Below are positions 42,449 to 52,200 of a stretch of DNA of 64,000 bases, in pieces (the first letter of the stretch is position 1; each line of letters opens with the position of its first letter). The position numbers were made by a program, and so were the translations under genes. The notes beneath the pieces are model-generated. The model saw only the letters and a program-made list of their open reading frames with translations, was not told the DNA's origin and made no database searches. Origin of the DNA: Runella rosea (GTDB taxonomy: Bacteria > Bacteroidota > Bacteroidia > Cytophagales > Spirosomataceae); the NCBI RefSeq assembly GCF_003325355.1, contig NZ_CP030850.1, positions 6,337,001 through 6,401,000 on the forward strand. Direction: 5' to 3'.

Positions 42449-44620
42449 TCAATTATCAATGATAATTCTTTTAGATTGTTTAAGCGTCGTTGAAGATAAT
42501 TTAAGAATATAAGCTCCTTCATTGACATAACTGAGGTCAATTTCTTTGCGAATTTTCAAATCAGGGAATTTGCCAGAGTAAACAACCTGCCCGCTCAACG
42601 ACGTGACGGTGATTTCAACATCGGTTAAATCTTCGAGCGTTTCAATCGCGACTTTGCCCAAACGACTTGGGTTTGGGTAAACCACTAGCCCATCAGCGGT
42701 TTCTCCGGTAGGTTGGTACAGTACCGCAGCTGAAAAAGGAGAAAGGCAAGTACGGGCACTTCCACCGGAATTGGCCACAAATGTCACCCGTGAGCGCGTT
42801 GTAAATTCGCCCGTTTGGGTTACTTTAATGGCCGACTCAGTGGCGGTAAGGCTTCGACCTCCTTGTCGCCAATCCCACGTAATGTTTGAGACTTTTGTGT
42901 CGGCAAATGAAAATATAGTACTATCTGGCGTGGCCTGAACACTGTAAGGACCCGACTGGATGAGCTTTGGGGCTTTAATACTGATGGTTTTAACAGTCAC
43001 TGGGGCAGAAAGAGTAGGTGAACTGCATCCATATATATTGCTAAGACGGGCGGTGTAGGTGCCTGGCGTTTTTACGTTGATGGTTCGGCCAGTGAGGCCA
43101 TTGCTCCAAGTGACGGTATTGACCGATGAAACATTCACGGTTAAGGCAATCGAAGAGTCGGCGCAAATGATTTGTTCGCCGCTTGGCGTAATCACTGGAT
43201 CGGGAAGCCTTACGGAGGGGTCTGTTACGACCAATGCTGGCGTGAGATAAGTATTACCTGCATTGTCTTTCATCGTTACCTGATAGGTGCCTGCTCCCTG
43301 TACTGTGATGGTTTGGGTGGTTTCTCCGTTTGCCCATCGGTAGGAGACAAAGCCATCGGGCGCTTTGACATTAAAACTAACGTTGCCAGCATTGCACGTA
43401 ACGGTAAGCGGTCGGGCGGGGCGGGGCGACACTGGAACCACAGTAGCAAAAAAGCTGGGTTGTAAGGAGTTATCCCATGCTTGGGCTAAGTCCGTTAACC
43501 CTTGTCCTTGAAAGTGTACTAAATCAAGGGAGCCATTGATGGGGTTAGTAAGTGGCCTAGGAACTTGAATATTATCAGTGAACGGACCTGGGTAGGATTT
43601 ATTAAAAGGAATATTGATGATGGCCGTTTGGGCATCTATTACCGATTGGGACGTAAATGAGCTGGTATTGATGGCATACCGAGAGGTGCGGGATAACACC
43701 CACGGCAAAGAAGAAAGCACTTCGCCTTGTTCGATACGGGCCACGTTTACCAAGCCCTGCAGAGAACTTTGATACGCATCTTTCGTTACATTGGCGGCAG
43801 CATCATTTTCCCCTTGCAACCATAATACCGACCGTAGGCCTAGAATAGAACCGTAATATTGGAGGGCATTTTTTAAGTTGAGATAAGGCATTCCCGCTGG
43901 TAAATCCTCGTTTACTCGGTTTTTAACCGTTTTGCCATTGGCCGAATCCAACCAGTTTTGCGTAGAGGTATCAATCCATCCCGCATTCATAAACAAGATA
44001 GGAACGTTTAATTTTCTGGCTAATAAATCCCCCAAAGGTCCCCAGCACCACGCACTGCGGCCGCGCGGACCAATTACCCCCTCAGCGGTGAGCCGGGTGA
44101 ATGAAAACGTGAGGTTGTTGGTTCGGTCGGAGTTTTGATTATCCCAAGTGATGGTATTTACGCGGTCGTCGTTGACAGCAGGAGCGCCAAAGCCGAAAAA
44201 GCCCTGTGCATTTGATTGACCAGCAATCAAAAATACCTCGCCGACGCCCAACTTAGCGAGGGCATCGCGACCCACTTCTACGCCCCCGAAAAACGCCCTG
44301 ACTTCGAGCGTATACCAACCGCCCCGGCCAGTCAAAGAGCCTAAAAATACACCGCCTTTGGGATTGGATTCGATGGTAGTCCAGTCGGTGGCTTGACCTT
44401 GACCCGCCGAAACTGGAACAAGACGGGCTTCAATGCGGTCAACCGCCTGCGTATAATAACCCCCGATGGAGATGGAAGCTTGGTTTGCGTTGTTACGTTG
44501 AAAAACGGCCCGTTCTACTGGGAACGTAATTTTTATCTGAGCTGTCAACGTACCTACTGTTAATAAAATGACTAATAACACATTCAAGCAGCGCCAATAG
44601 GTAGTGTTTTTTTGCATCAT
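42449..44620 (-). CDS. Secreted SGNH esterase (sialate O-acetylesterase-like) with T9SS sorting domain
   Basis: 723 residues. A signal peptide (cleavage after LTVGTLTAQ) precedes a SASA/DUF303-type hydrolase: FLIAGQSNAQGFFGFG carries the GQSN serine motif and SVLWLQGENDAAANVTKDAY the QGE-D block; the His near DLVHFQGQGLTDLAQAWD would complete the triad. Residues about 400-620 contain Ig-like repeats (VSYRWANGETTQTITV, NTVTWSNGLTGRTINVKTPG). The C-terminal 80 residues are a type A Por sorting domain (VVYPNPSRLGKVAIETLED ... GAYILKLSSTTLKQSKRI). It should be exported by the type IX system to the surface. Likely removes acetyl groups from sugars. Confidence 0.88.
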   Translation of the reverse strand: MMQKNTTYWRCLNVLLVILLTVGTLTAQIKITFPVERAVFQRNNANQASISIGGYYTQAVDRIEARLVPVSAGQGQATDWTTIESNPKGGVFLGSLTGRGGWYTLEVRAFFGGVEVGRDALAKLGVGEVFLIAGQSNAQGFFGFGAPAVNDDRVNTITWDNQNSDRTNNLTFSFTRLTAEGVIGPRGRSAWCWGPLGDLLARKLNVPILFMNAGWIDTSTQNWLDSANGKTVKNRVNEDLPAGMPYLNLKNALQYYGSILGLRSVLWLQGENDAAANVTKDAYQSSLQGLVNVARIEQGEVLSSLPWVLSRTSRYAINTSSFTSQSVIDAQTAIINIPFNKSYPGPFTDNIQVPRPLTNPINGSLDLVHFQGQGLTDLAQAWDNSLQPSFFATVVPVSPRPARPLTVTCNAGNVSFNVKAPDGFVSYRWANGETTQTITVQGAGTYQVTMKDNAGNTYLTPALVVTDPSVRLPDPVITPSGEQIICADSSIALTVNVSSVNTVTWSNGLTGRTINVKTPGTYTARLSNIYGCSSPTLSAPVTVKTISIKAPKLIQSGPYSVQATPDSTIFSFADTKVSNITWDWRQGGRSLTATESAIKVTQTGEFTTRSRVTFVANSGGSARTCLSPFSAAVLYQPTGETADGLVVYPNPSRLGKVAIETLEDLTDVEITVTSLSGQVVYSGKFPDLKIRKEIDLSYVNEGAYILKLSSTTLKQSKRIIIDN

Positions 44621-44766
44621 AATGTAAGGGTAACTTTAAGAGTTTTGGTGTTTTTGCCGCGCAAATTTAAGATTATAACAATACTTTTCACACACGATAA
44701 TAAAGATATTATGGTTTGAACGCATGATTCACTAAATTTGTCCCCTCATTTTACTTATCGGTTATT

Positions 44767-46080
44767 ATGTTTGAAAGCTTACAGGATAAATTAAACAAAG
44801 CCATTCGGACCCTTAAAGGGAAAGATAGAATATCAGATATTAACGTAGCAGCAACGACCAAAGAAGTGCGCCGAGCATTGGTAGATGCCGACGTTAACTT
44901 CAAAGTTGCCAAAGAAATTACGGATAAAATAAGAGAAAAAGCCCTCGACCAAAAAATCCTGATTGCGGTTGAGCCGGGGCAAATGTTCGTAAAAATTGTC
45001 CATGAAGAGCTGACTGCGCTCATGGGTGGACAGGCCGAAGCCATCAATATCAAAGGCGACCCCGCCGTTATTTTGATTGCGGGTTTGCAAGGGTCAGGTA
45101 AAACTACTTTTTCTGGAAAACTAGCTTACATGCTGAAGCGTCAGGGGCGCCAGGTGCTGTTGGCGGCTTGCGATATTTACCGCCCAGCGGCGATTGACCA
45201 GTTGAAGGTATTGGGAGAACAAATTGGCGTTGAGGTCTATTCGGAACCAGATAGTAAAAATGCCGTTTCGATTGCCCAAAATGCGGTTGCTCACGCCAAA
45301 AAGTCAGGCAAGAAGATTGTCATTGTCGATACCGCCGGTCGTTTGGCCGTAGACGAGGTGATGATGCAGGAGGTGGAAAACATCAAATCTTCCATCAAAC
45401 CGAGCGAAATCCTCTTTGTGGTTGACTCAATGACGGGCCAAGACGCGGTCAATACGGCCAAAACCTTTAATGAGCGCCTGAATTTTGACGGTGTGGTGCT
45501 GACCAAATTGGACGGTGATGCCCGCGGTGGAGCGGCCCTTTCGATTCGGCAGATTGTGGACAAACCCATCAAATATATTTCGACGGGCGAAAAAATGGAA
45601 GCCCTTGATAGCTTCTACCCCGATCGTATGGCTAGTCGGATTTTGGGCATGGGCGACGTGCTTTCGTTGGTAGAACGCGCGCAGCAAGCCTTTGACGAAG
45701 ACGAAGCCAAGCGCATCAACGCTAAGATGCGGGCCAACAAATTTGACTTTAATGACTTTTTAGGGCAATTGCAACAAATCAAAAAGATGGGTAACGTCAA
45801 AGATTTGTTGGGGATGATTCCGGGGATGGGGTCGGCCATGAAAGACATGGAAATCGACAACGACTCGTTCAAGCCCATTGAAGCCATCATTCATTCCATG
45901 ACTCCCAAAGAGCGCGAAAACCCCGATGTGATTGACGGAAGTCGCAAAAAACGCATTGCAGGCGGTAGCGGAACGTCACTTCAGCAAGTCAACAACCTGC
46001 TCAAGCAGTTTGACGAAATGCGGAAGATGATGAAGAAAATGAACACGATGGAAAAAATGGGAAAACTGAAGGTGAAGTAA
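44767..46080 (+). CDS. ffh: Signal recognition particle protein Ffh
   Basis: 437 residues. N domain (EVRRALVDADVNFKVAKEI), G domain with P-loop GLQGSGKTTFSGKLA, DIYRPAAIDQL, DTAGRLAVDEVMMQE, LTKLDGDARGGAALSI, GTGEK-like ISTGEKMEAL, then a Met-rich M domain (MGNVKDLLGMIPGMGSAMKD, MRKMMKKMNTMEKMGKLK) that binds signal sequences and 4.5S RNA. A TAAATTTG element (44733-44740) lies 26 bp before the ATG. Terminated by the hairpin at 46149, which lies inside the next gene. Confidence 0.97.
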   Translation: MFESLQDKLNKAIRTLKGKDRISDINVAATTKEVRRALVDADVNFKVAKEITDKIREKALDQKILIAVEPGQMFVKIVHEELTALMGGQAEAINIKGDPAVILIAGLQGSGKTTFSGKLAYMLKRQGRQVLLAACDIYRPAAIDQLKVLGEQIGVEVYSEPDSKNAVSIAQNAVAHAKKSGKKIVIVDTAGRLAVDEVMMQEVENIKSSIKPSEILFVVDSMTGQDAVNTAKTFNERLNFDGVVLTKLDGDARGGAALSIRQIVDKPIKYISTGEKMEALDSFYPDRMASRILGMGDVLSLVERAQQAFDEDEAKRINAKMRANKFDFNDFLGQLQQIKKMGNVKDLLGMIPGMGSAMKDMEIDNDSFKPIEAIIHSMTPKERENPDVIDGSRKKRIAGGSGTSLQQVNNLLKQFDEMRKMMKKMNTMEKMGKLKVK

Positions 46081-46120
46081 CAAAGAATAGAGTAAAAAAG
46101 TGATTGTAGCCGTTGCTCTT

Positions 46121-46611
46121 ATGATAAAGGTATATTTTCAGTCATCATTCCCCGACCAAAAAAGACGTTGGTCGGGGATTTTTTTGGTATTGTTTGGATT
46201 AAGTGCCACAGCAAATGCCCAGTCCATCGGATATTATCCCTGGAACGGATTGCTGTCTGTCAGTACCAATCCTGTTAAGCCCGTTTGGATGGATGTTCGG
46301 CTTCAGACCAACACGCTTTTTGGAAGTTTAAGTACCGAAATTCTGCCGATGGTCAACCTTTCTCGCAAGGAAAACTATCAGGTGTATTTGGGGGGGGGAT
46401 TCGTTTTAATTTCATTGGGGTGCTTGCCAACCAGACCAACAATATCGTGGAAGGGTATTCGCTCAATATTGGCACACGCGTAGCGCCGTTTAAATCGGTA
46501 CCCAACGTGCGGGTTGCGTTTGAACTGGCTCCTTATGTGGTGCGGAAATTTGATTCTGGCGTTTTAAAAAGTAACCTTGGCGTTGTGTACACTTTTGGAC
46601 GGAAAGAGTAG
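46121..46611 (+). pseudogene. Secreted/outer-membrane protein interrupted at a G9 tract (possibly phase-variable)
   Basis: Two frames form one protein of about 163 residues. The first (from ATG 46121) holds a signal peptide (IFLVLFGLSATANAQ) and SIGYYPWNGLLSVSTNPVKP up to VYLGGG; the second continues IRFNFIGVLANQTNNIVEGY, NIGTRVAPFKSVPN and ends NLGVVYTFGRKE at 46611. The switch lies at nine G (46390-46398). Ten G, or seven, would join the frames. The alternating hydrophobic strands and final aromatic strand suggest a small beta-barrel or periplasmic beta protein. No family recognised. Either a sequencing error, a mutation or slipped-strand variation. The ffh terminator lies in its 5' coding part. 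Confidence 0.65.
46149..46186 (+). terminator. Terminator after ffh, inside the next gene's signal-peptide region
   Basis: 11-bp perfect stem TCCCCGACCAA (46149-46159) / TTGGTCGGGGA (46168-46178), 8-nt loop, then a run of eight T. It is 69 bp after the ffh stop. The same DNA is read as codons in the following gene. Confidence 0.9.
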
Positions 46612-46631
46612 CTACTTTATTTTAATTCATA

Positions 46632-47159
46632 ATGGCTGAGATTGCATTTTATGGTTTTTCGGCGCTGTCTATCGGTGCGGCATTGACGATACTATTTACC
46701 CGCAATGTTATGTATGCTGCGCTTTGCCTTTTTCTGGCGTTGTTGGGTGTTGCGGCGCTGTTTGTGCTGGCGGGGGCTGATTTTTTGGCCATTACGCAAA
46801 TCTTAATTTATGTAGGTGGCGTGTTGGTTTTGCTTATCTTCGGGATTATGCTCACTTATCGTCCCGACCGCGAAAGCAACCAAAAGAAAAACCTTGTGCT
46901 TACTACTCACCTGAATCAATTTTGGGGCGGGCTAGTGGCTTTGGGTATTTTTGGTGTGTTGTTTTGGATTATTCTCAATGCCAATTTTATGATTATCCAC
47001 TCGCCGCAGTTGGCAGAGTTTACGCCGCAACGATCTACGTTAAGAACCATTGGAGTTCACCTGATGACTACGCACGTATGGGCTTTTGAGGTTGCGGGGC
47101 TTTTGTTGTTGATGGCTCTGGTGGGGGCGGCCTATATTGCGGCACAGCGTGAGAAATGA
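46632..47159 (+). CDS. nuoJ: Second NADH-quinone oxidoreductase subunit J (orphan)
   Basis: 175 residues, five membrane segments. The NuoJ signature is ALLGVAALFVLAGADFLAIT and QILIYVGGVLVLLIFGIMLT (TMH3), with LLLLMALVGAAYIAAQREK at the end. It differs clearly from the operon copy at 33.6 kb (STRLNFQ... none shared at the loop). No other nuo gene is adjacent. It may serve an alternative complex I membrane arm, replace the operon copy under some conditions, or belong to a second nuo set elsewhere. It starts 20 bp after the frameshifted gene. Confidence 0.88.
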   Translation: MAEIAFYGFSALSIGAALTILFTRNVMYAALCLFLALLGVAALFVLAGADFLAITQILIYVGGVLVLLIFGIMLTYRPDRESNQKKNLVLTTHLNQFWGGLVALGIFGVLFWIILNANFMIIHSPQLAEFTPQRSTLRTIGVHLMTTHVWAFEVAGLLLLMALVGAAYIAAQREK

Positions 47160-47249
47160 GGGACGCAAACCTCTGATTTATACTCACTCAAAGTCGTAGA
47201 GGTTAAATGTATTGCCGAAATTTTCTTTATAATTGATAACTCCTATAAA

Positions 47250-48158
47250 GTGATACGACCTCCTTATTTACGAGCGGGCGACCGTGTGGGTGTATTGGCA
47301 TTGGCGAGTCAGGTATCGTACGATGCGTTGTTTGAAGGCTTGCGAGTGCTCCGGCAAGATTGGCAACTGGATGTAGTAGAAGGAGCTACGTTACGGACAA
47401 GTTACCATCAATTTGCGGGTACGGATGAAGAGCGTCGTGCCGATTTTCAGCGCATGTTGGACGACCCGAGTATCAAAGCTATTTTTTCGGCACGGGGAGG
47501 GTACGGAAGTTCCAAACTCATCGATGGATTGAGTTTTCGGAGATTCAAAAAACATCCCAAATGGATTATAGGATTCAGTGACATTACGGCCTTGCATTGC
47601 CATCTTCATCGCCTAGCGTATGAAAGTTTACACGCAACCATGCCAAAACTATTTGGACAAGAAGGGGCCTCTAATGCCGTAGAGACGCTGCGAAAGGCAC
47701 TTTGGGGAGAACCGTTACAGTATGAGGCAGTTGCGCATCCTTTCAATCGGACTGGAACGGCTACTGGGCAAGTGGTCGGTGGGAATTTATGCCTATTGGC
47801 GCATTTGATTGGCTCGCGCTCAGAACTAGACACCCGAGACAAGGTACTTTTTATCGAAGATGTAGAAGAAACCTATTACAACCTGGACCGCATGATGGTG
47901 CAACTCAAAAGGGCCCGAAAATTAGACCAATTGGCAGGACTTATTGTCGGGCAATTTACGGATATGAAAGACAATGATACCATCAAATTTGGCAAAAATG
48001 CGAATGAGATAATTGCTGAATTTGTAGCGGAATATGATTATCCCGTTTGCTTTGATTTCCCCGTAGGACACGTGCCTGACAACCGAGCGATGATTGTGGG
48101 GCGGGAAGCCCAACTTTCAACCACGTCGGAAAGTACGAGATTGATTTTTGTGAACTGA
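47250..48158 (+). CDS. ldcA: LD-carboxypeptidase (peptidase family S66)
   Basis: 302 residues from a GTG at 47250. It removes the terminal D-Ala from tetrapeptide stems during peptidoglycan recycling. The S66 triad is visible: nucleophile Ser in WIIGFSDITALH, Glu in VLFIEDVEETYYNLDRMM and His in DFPVGHVPDNRAM; AIFSARGGYGSSKLID is the conserved lead-in. No signal peptide, so cytoplasmic. Related activities include microcin C7 resistance (MccF), but the general family role fits better. No operon partner is evident; the next gene starts 41 bp on. Confidence 0.9.
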   Translation: MIRPPYLRAGDRVGVLALASQVSYDALFEGLRVLRQDWQLDVVEGATLRTSYHQFAGTDEERRADFQRMLDDPSIKAIFSARGGYGSSKLIDGLSFRRFKKHPKWIIGFSDITALHCHLHRLAYESLHATMPKLFGQEGASNAVETLRKALWGEPLQYEAVAHPFNRTGTATGQVVGGNLCLLAHLIGSRSELDTRDKVLFIEDVEETYYNLDRMMVQLKRARKLDQLAGLIVGQFTDMKDNDTIKFGKNANEIIAEFVAEYDYPVCFDFPVGHVPDNRAMIVGREAQLSTTSESTRLIFVN

Positions 48159-48199
48159 TTTCACTTTTAACCCTGTTTTATTTTTTACCCAACCATTCG

Positions 48200-49177
48200 A
48201 TGAAAAAAATACTGTTTCTATCCTTTTTGTTGCTCACCGCTCAACTCTACGCCCAAAAAAATACCGCGGAAACCTCGGGAAACCCACTTTTTAAGGGTTG
48301 GTATGCCGACCCAGAAGGGATTATTTTTGGTAAGGAATACTGGATTTATCCAACGTTTTCCGCCCCGTACAACAAGCAGGTGTTTTTTGATGCATTCTCC
48401 TCGCCTGATTTGATTCACTGGACCAAGCATTCAACAATTCTCGATACGGCCCGGGTAAAATGGGCAAAACGCGCCATGTGGGCTCCTTCCATTATTGAAA
48501 AAGGCGGGAAATACTACCTGTTTTTTGGGGCCAACGACATTCAAAGTGATAAAGAAAAAGGCGGTATCGGGGTAGCGGTGGCCAATCATCCAGCGGGGCC
48601 TTTTACGGATTATCTTGGCAAACCGCTGATTGATAAATTTTACAACGGAGCGCAACCCATCGATCAATTTGTGTACAAAGACGGGAATAATTATTACCTC
48701 ATCTATGGAGGATGGAGGCATTGCAACATTGCCAAATTGAAAAATGACTTTACTGGTTTTGTTCCTTTTGAAGACGGAAGTACATTTAAAGAAATTACGC
48801 CCGAAAACTACGTGGAAGGCCCGTTTATGTTTAAAAAGAATGGCAAATACTACTTTATGTGGTCGGAAGGTGGCTGGACGGGTCCCAATTACAGCGTGGC
48901 TTATGCCATCGCCGATTCGCCTTTTGGTCCTTTCAAGCGTGTAGGAAAGATATTGCAGCAAGACCCCAAAGTAGCCACTGGCGCTGGGCATCATTCGGTT
49001 ATTCATCACGAAAAAGACGATGCGTGGTACATTGTTTACCACCGCCGTCCGTTGGGTGAAACCGATGGAAATGCCCGAGTAACCTGTATGGACCAACTGT
49101 TTTTTGATGAGAACGGTTTGATAAAACCCGTCATTATTACCAACGAAGGAGTGGAAAAACGTATTCTCGGTAAATAG
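48200..49177 (+). CDS. Glycoside hydrolase family 43-like enzyme, secreted
   Basis: 325 residues with signal peptide (MKKILFLSFLLLTAQLYAQ). Five-bladed beta-propeller motifs of GH43/DUF377-type arabinanases/xylosidases: GWYADPEGIIFGKEYWIYP (catalytic base Asp), MWAPSIIEKGGKYYLFFGA, QPIDQFVYKDGNNYYLIYGG (pKa-modulating Asp) and YVEGPFMFKKNGKYYFMWSE (acid Glu). It cleaves alpha-L-arabinofuranosides or beta-xylosides outside the cytoplasm. The gene for a Reg_prop sensor kinase follows 69 bp downstream, a frequent pairing with polysaccharide use. Confidence 0.88.
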   Translation: MKKILFLSFLLLTAQLYAQKNTAETSGNPLFKGWYADPEGIIFGKEYWIYPTFSAPYNKQVFFDAFSSPDLIHWTKHSTILDTARVKWAKRAMWAPSIIEKGGKYYLFFGANDIQSDKEKGGIGVAVANHPAGPFTDYLGKPLIDKFYNGAQPIDQFVYKDGNNYYLIYGGWRHCNIAKLKNDFTGFVPFEDGSTFKEITPENYVEGPFMFKKNGKYYFMWSEGGWTGPNYSVAYAIADSPFGPFKRVGKILQQDPKVATGAGHHSVIHHEKDDAWYIVYHRRPLGETDGNARVTCMDQLFFDENGLIKPVIITNEGVEKRILGK

Positions 49178-49245
49178 TATATTTTTTGTAACTTGCTGCC
49201 TAACGCTTTCGATTAGAAGAAGTTGACTTAAACTTTTCTACGGCC

Positions 49246-52200
49246 TTGTACAAAGTCATCGTCCTCATAGTAGCCATCGGCGTGGGTCTGAAAGGGTGGG
49301 CGCAAGACTACCGTTTGGAGCATATTGGGGTGAATCAGGGGTTGTCGCAAGGTTCTCCCTACCACATGCTCAAAGATTCACGGGGGTTTATGTGGTTTGG
49401 CACCCAAGATGGGGTCAATCGCTACGATGGACACAGTTTTAAGGTCTATAAACCCGACGTGAAGGACCCGCATTCGCTGCATGGAGTCAACATTGCGGGG
49501 CTGGTGGAAGATAAGCAGGGAAACGTATGGTTAGGTACTGAAGAAGGACTCAACTGCTACGAACGCGCTACTGACCGCTTCCGGTTGGTGATAGATAAAT
49601 CCCAAAAAGGCATAAAACGGCGCACGTCTCCGTTTTATGTTAATGCTGATGAGCTTTGGTACATACGCGAAGGAGATGGTATTTTGGCGTATGAATTTAG
49701 AACGGGAAAGCACCGTGTTGTGGCCCCGAAGGTTTTTATTACCCAAGATTTTGACTATATCGATTGGACCACCCGTACCCCAGCGGGGGATGTATGGATG
49801 GTGGGTACAAAGGGGATAGTAAAATATACCATTAAAGAGAAAAAATACCATTATTATTTCAGCGACCATGCGGAGAATAAACTGGGCTACCCGCTGAATA
49901 TCATTTGTTTATACGTAGATTCTAAAAATATCGTCTGGCTTGGGTCGTTGCAGGGGATAATTCGACTCGATACTGCCTGTGGGGAGTTTCAGTTGTTTGA
50001 TAAAACGCCCGATAATCGAAACTTAGGGGCAGTGTACAGCATTGCCGAAGGAATCAATCATAAACTTTGGATTGGCACGCAGCGCAACGGATTCTGGAAT
50101 TTTGATACCAAAAAGAGAGAGCTACAGGCGGTTTATTTACCTCATGTGACGCCTAGAAGTTTGGATAATTATGAAATTACCAGAATATATGTCGACAATC
50201 GTGGCATCATTTGGGCGAATGTAGACCCCGATGGGCTTCTTAAAATTATCCCTAATGCCTCGATTTTTTATAAAATTACTGACGCGCCCAACTTGCCAAA
50301 TTCTAGGCGATTAGACAATTTCTCGGTGCGATGCATGATCCAAGCTCCCGATGGAAATATGTGGATTGGAACTGAGGGGAGTATCGCGGTACTTAACCCC
50401 AAAAGCCGAATCATTCTTAAACGTTATCTGACTCAATCGAATTCGCCCTCGCTGCCTTCCGTCAATTTTATTAAATCGTTTCTCCGCGACCGCCAAAATC
50501 AGATGTGGTTGGGGACTTATGGTGGACTGATGCAATTTGACGCTAAAACCGAAAAATTTCAATTGTACCAGTTTGACCAAAATCCATCCCGAAATAATTA
50601 TACCCGCAATATTCTTGAGTTGTCGGATGGGCGTTTGTTTTTAGGAACTCCGCTTGGTCCGTGGATTTTTGATCCCAAGACCAAAACATTTACTGAATCG
50701 CCGATTTTAAAAAATAGGAATGTGTTTTCGGTCTATCAGGCCAAAGATTCTACCATCTGGCTATCGGCCTATTTTGAGGGACTGTATGGTTTTAAATACC
50801 AAAACCGTCAGTGGAAACAGGTGTATTCAGGAATGAAGCAATTCAATATCAATGTAATACGAGAGGATACGGTGAGCCGAACACTTTGGATTGGTACTGA
50901 AAAAGGGTTGATTGAACTGAATCCCCTTGACCGCCGGTATGCATTTTACGACGAGCGTCATGGTATTGCAAATTCGTACATTTATGGCGTTGTGTCTGAT
51001 AAACAACGGAATTTGTGGCTCAGTACCAACCACGGGATTTCGCAGTTGGATATTCAAACGCGTCAATTTCGCAATTTTGACCTAACCGACGGTATTCAGG
51101 GCTATGAATACAACGGAAACGCCTTTGCGATGAGTAAAGAAGGGGAGATTTTTTTCGGTGGTGTCAAAGGATTTAACAGTTTTTTCCCCGAACGAATTCG
51201 AAAACTTTCTTTTAGACCGAGCGTTCATTTATATAATTTTAAAGTTAATGAAGGCGTGTATCCTCTTGCCAAACAAATTAACGAAACCGATGTAATTTCG
51301 CTGTCGTACGATCAAAACACCCTTTCGATGGAGTTTGCGGCCATTGATTACTATAGCAATGGGCAAAATACCTATCGTTATAAATTGGAGGGGTTGGATA
51401 AAAAATGGATCATCAGCAATAATCGAAATTACGTTCGTTATGCCAATCTTGCTCCTGGTAAATACGTATTCAGGGTATCGGCTGCCAACCGAGACGGTGT
51501 GTGGAGCGATAGTGAAAAGATACTGTACATTCGAATCAATCCTCCTTTTTGGCAAACGTGGTGGTTCTACATTTTTTGCACGGGGCTGGTGGGTTATGTG
51601 GCGTTTATGGCGGGCCGAAATCGCCTCGTTAGCTTGAAACAAAAGGAGCAAGAACGCCTAAAAATTGCCCTTGAGGCGCAGGAGCAAGAGCGGAAGCAGA
51701 TTGCCCAAGACCTGCACGACGAAGTGGGGGCCCGCCTAGCAACGCTGAAATTATACGCGTCGTCGCTGACAAAATACCTTTCTGACCATCCCGAAAGTCA
51801 AGAAATCAAGAAAAAGACCCTCGAAATCATCAATGATTCTATCGTGGACATTCGACGGATGCTGCGGGAACTCAGCCCCCGAATGCTCGAACAATACGGC
51901 TATGCAGCCGCGGTAGAGGCTTTGGCCGAAAAAATCAGACAGTCGGGAGAGGTCAGCGTAGAAGTGGATGCATCGCGTTTGCCCGAACGTTTTCCCGCCG
52001 AAATTGAAACGGGCCTGTATCGCGTCACGCAGGAGTTGATGAATAACACCCTTAAGCACGCCGAAGCCAAAAAAATCACTATTCGGGTTCATCTCGACGA
52101 TGATATCATTCATTTTGACTATTTCGACGACGGCAAAGGATTTACGTACAACCAAGCGAAACAAGGGCTGGGTATTGGCAATATCGAATCGCGGGTGGCA

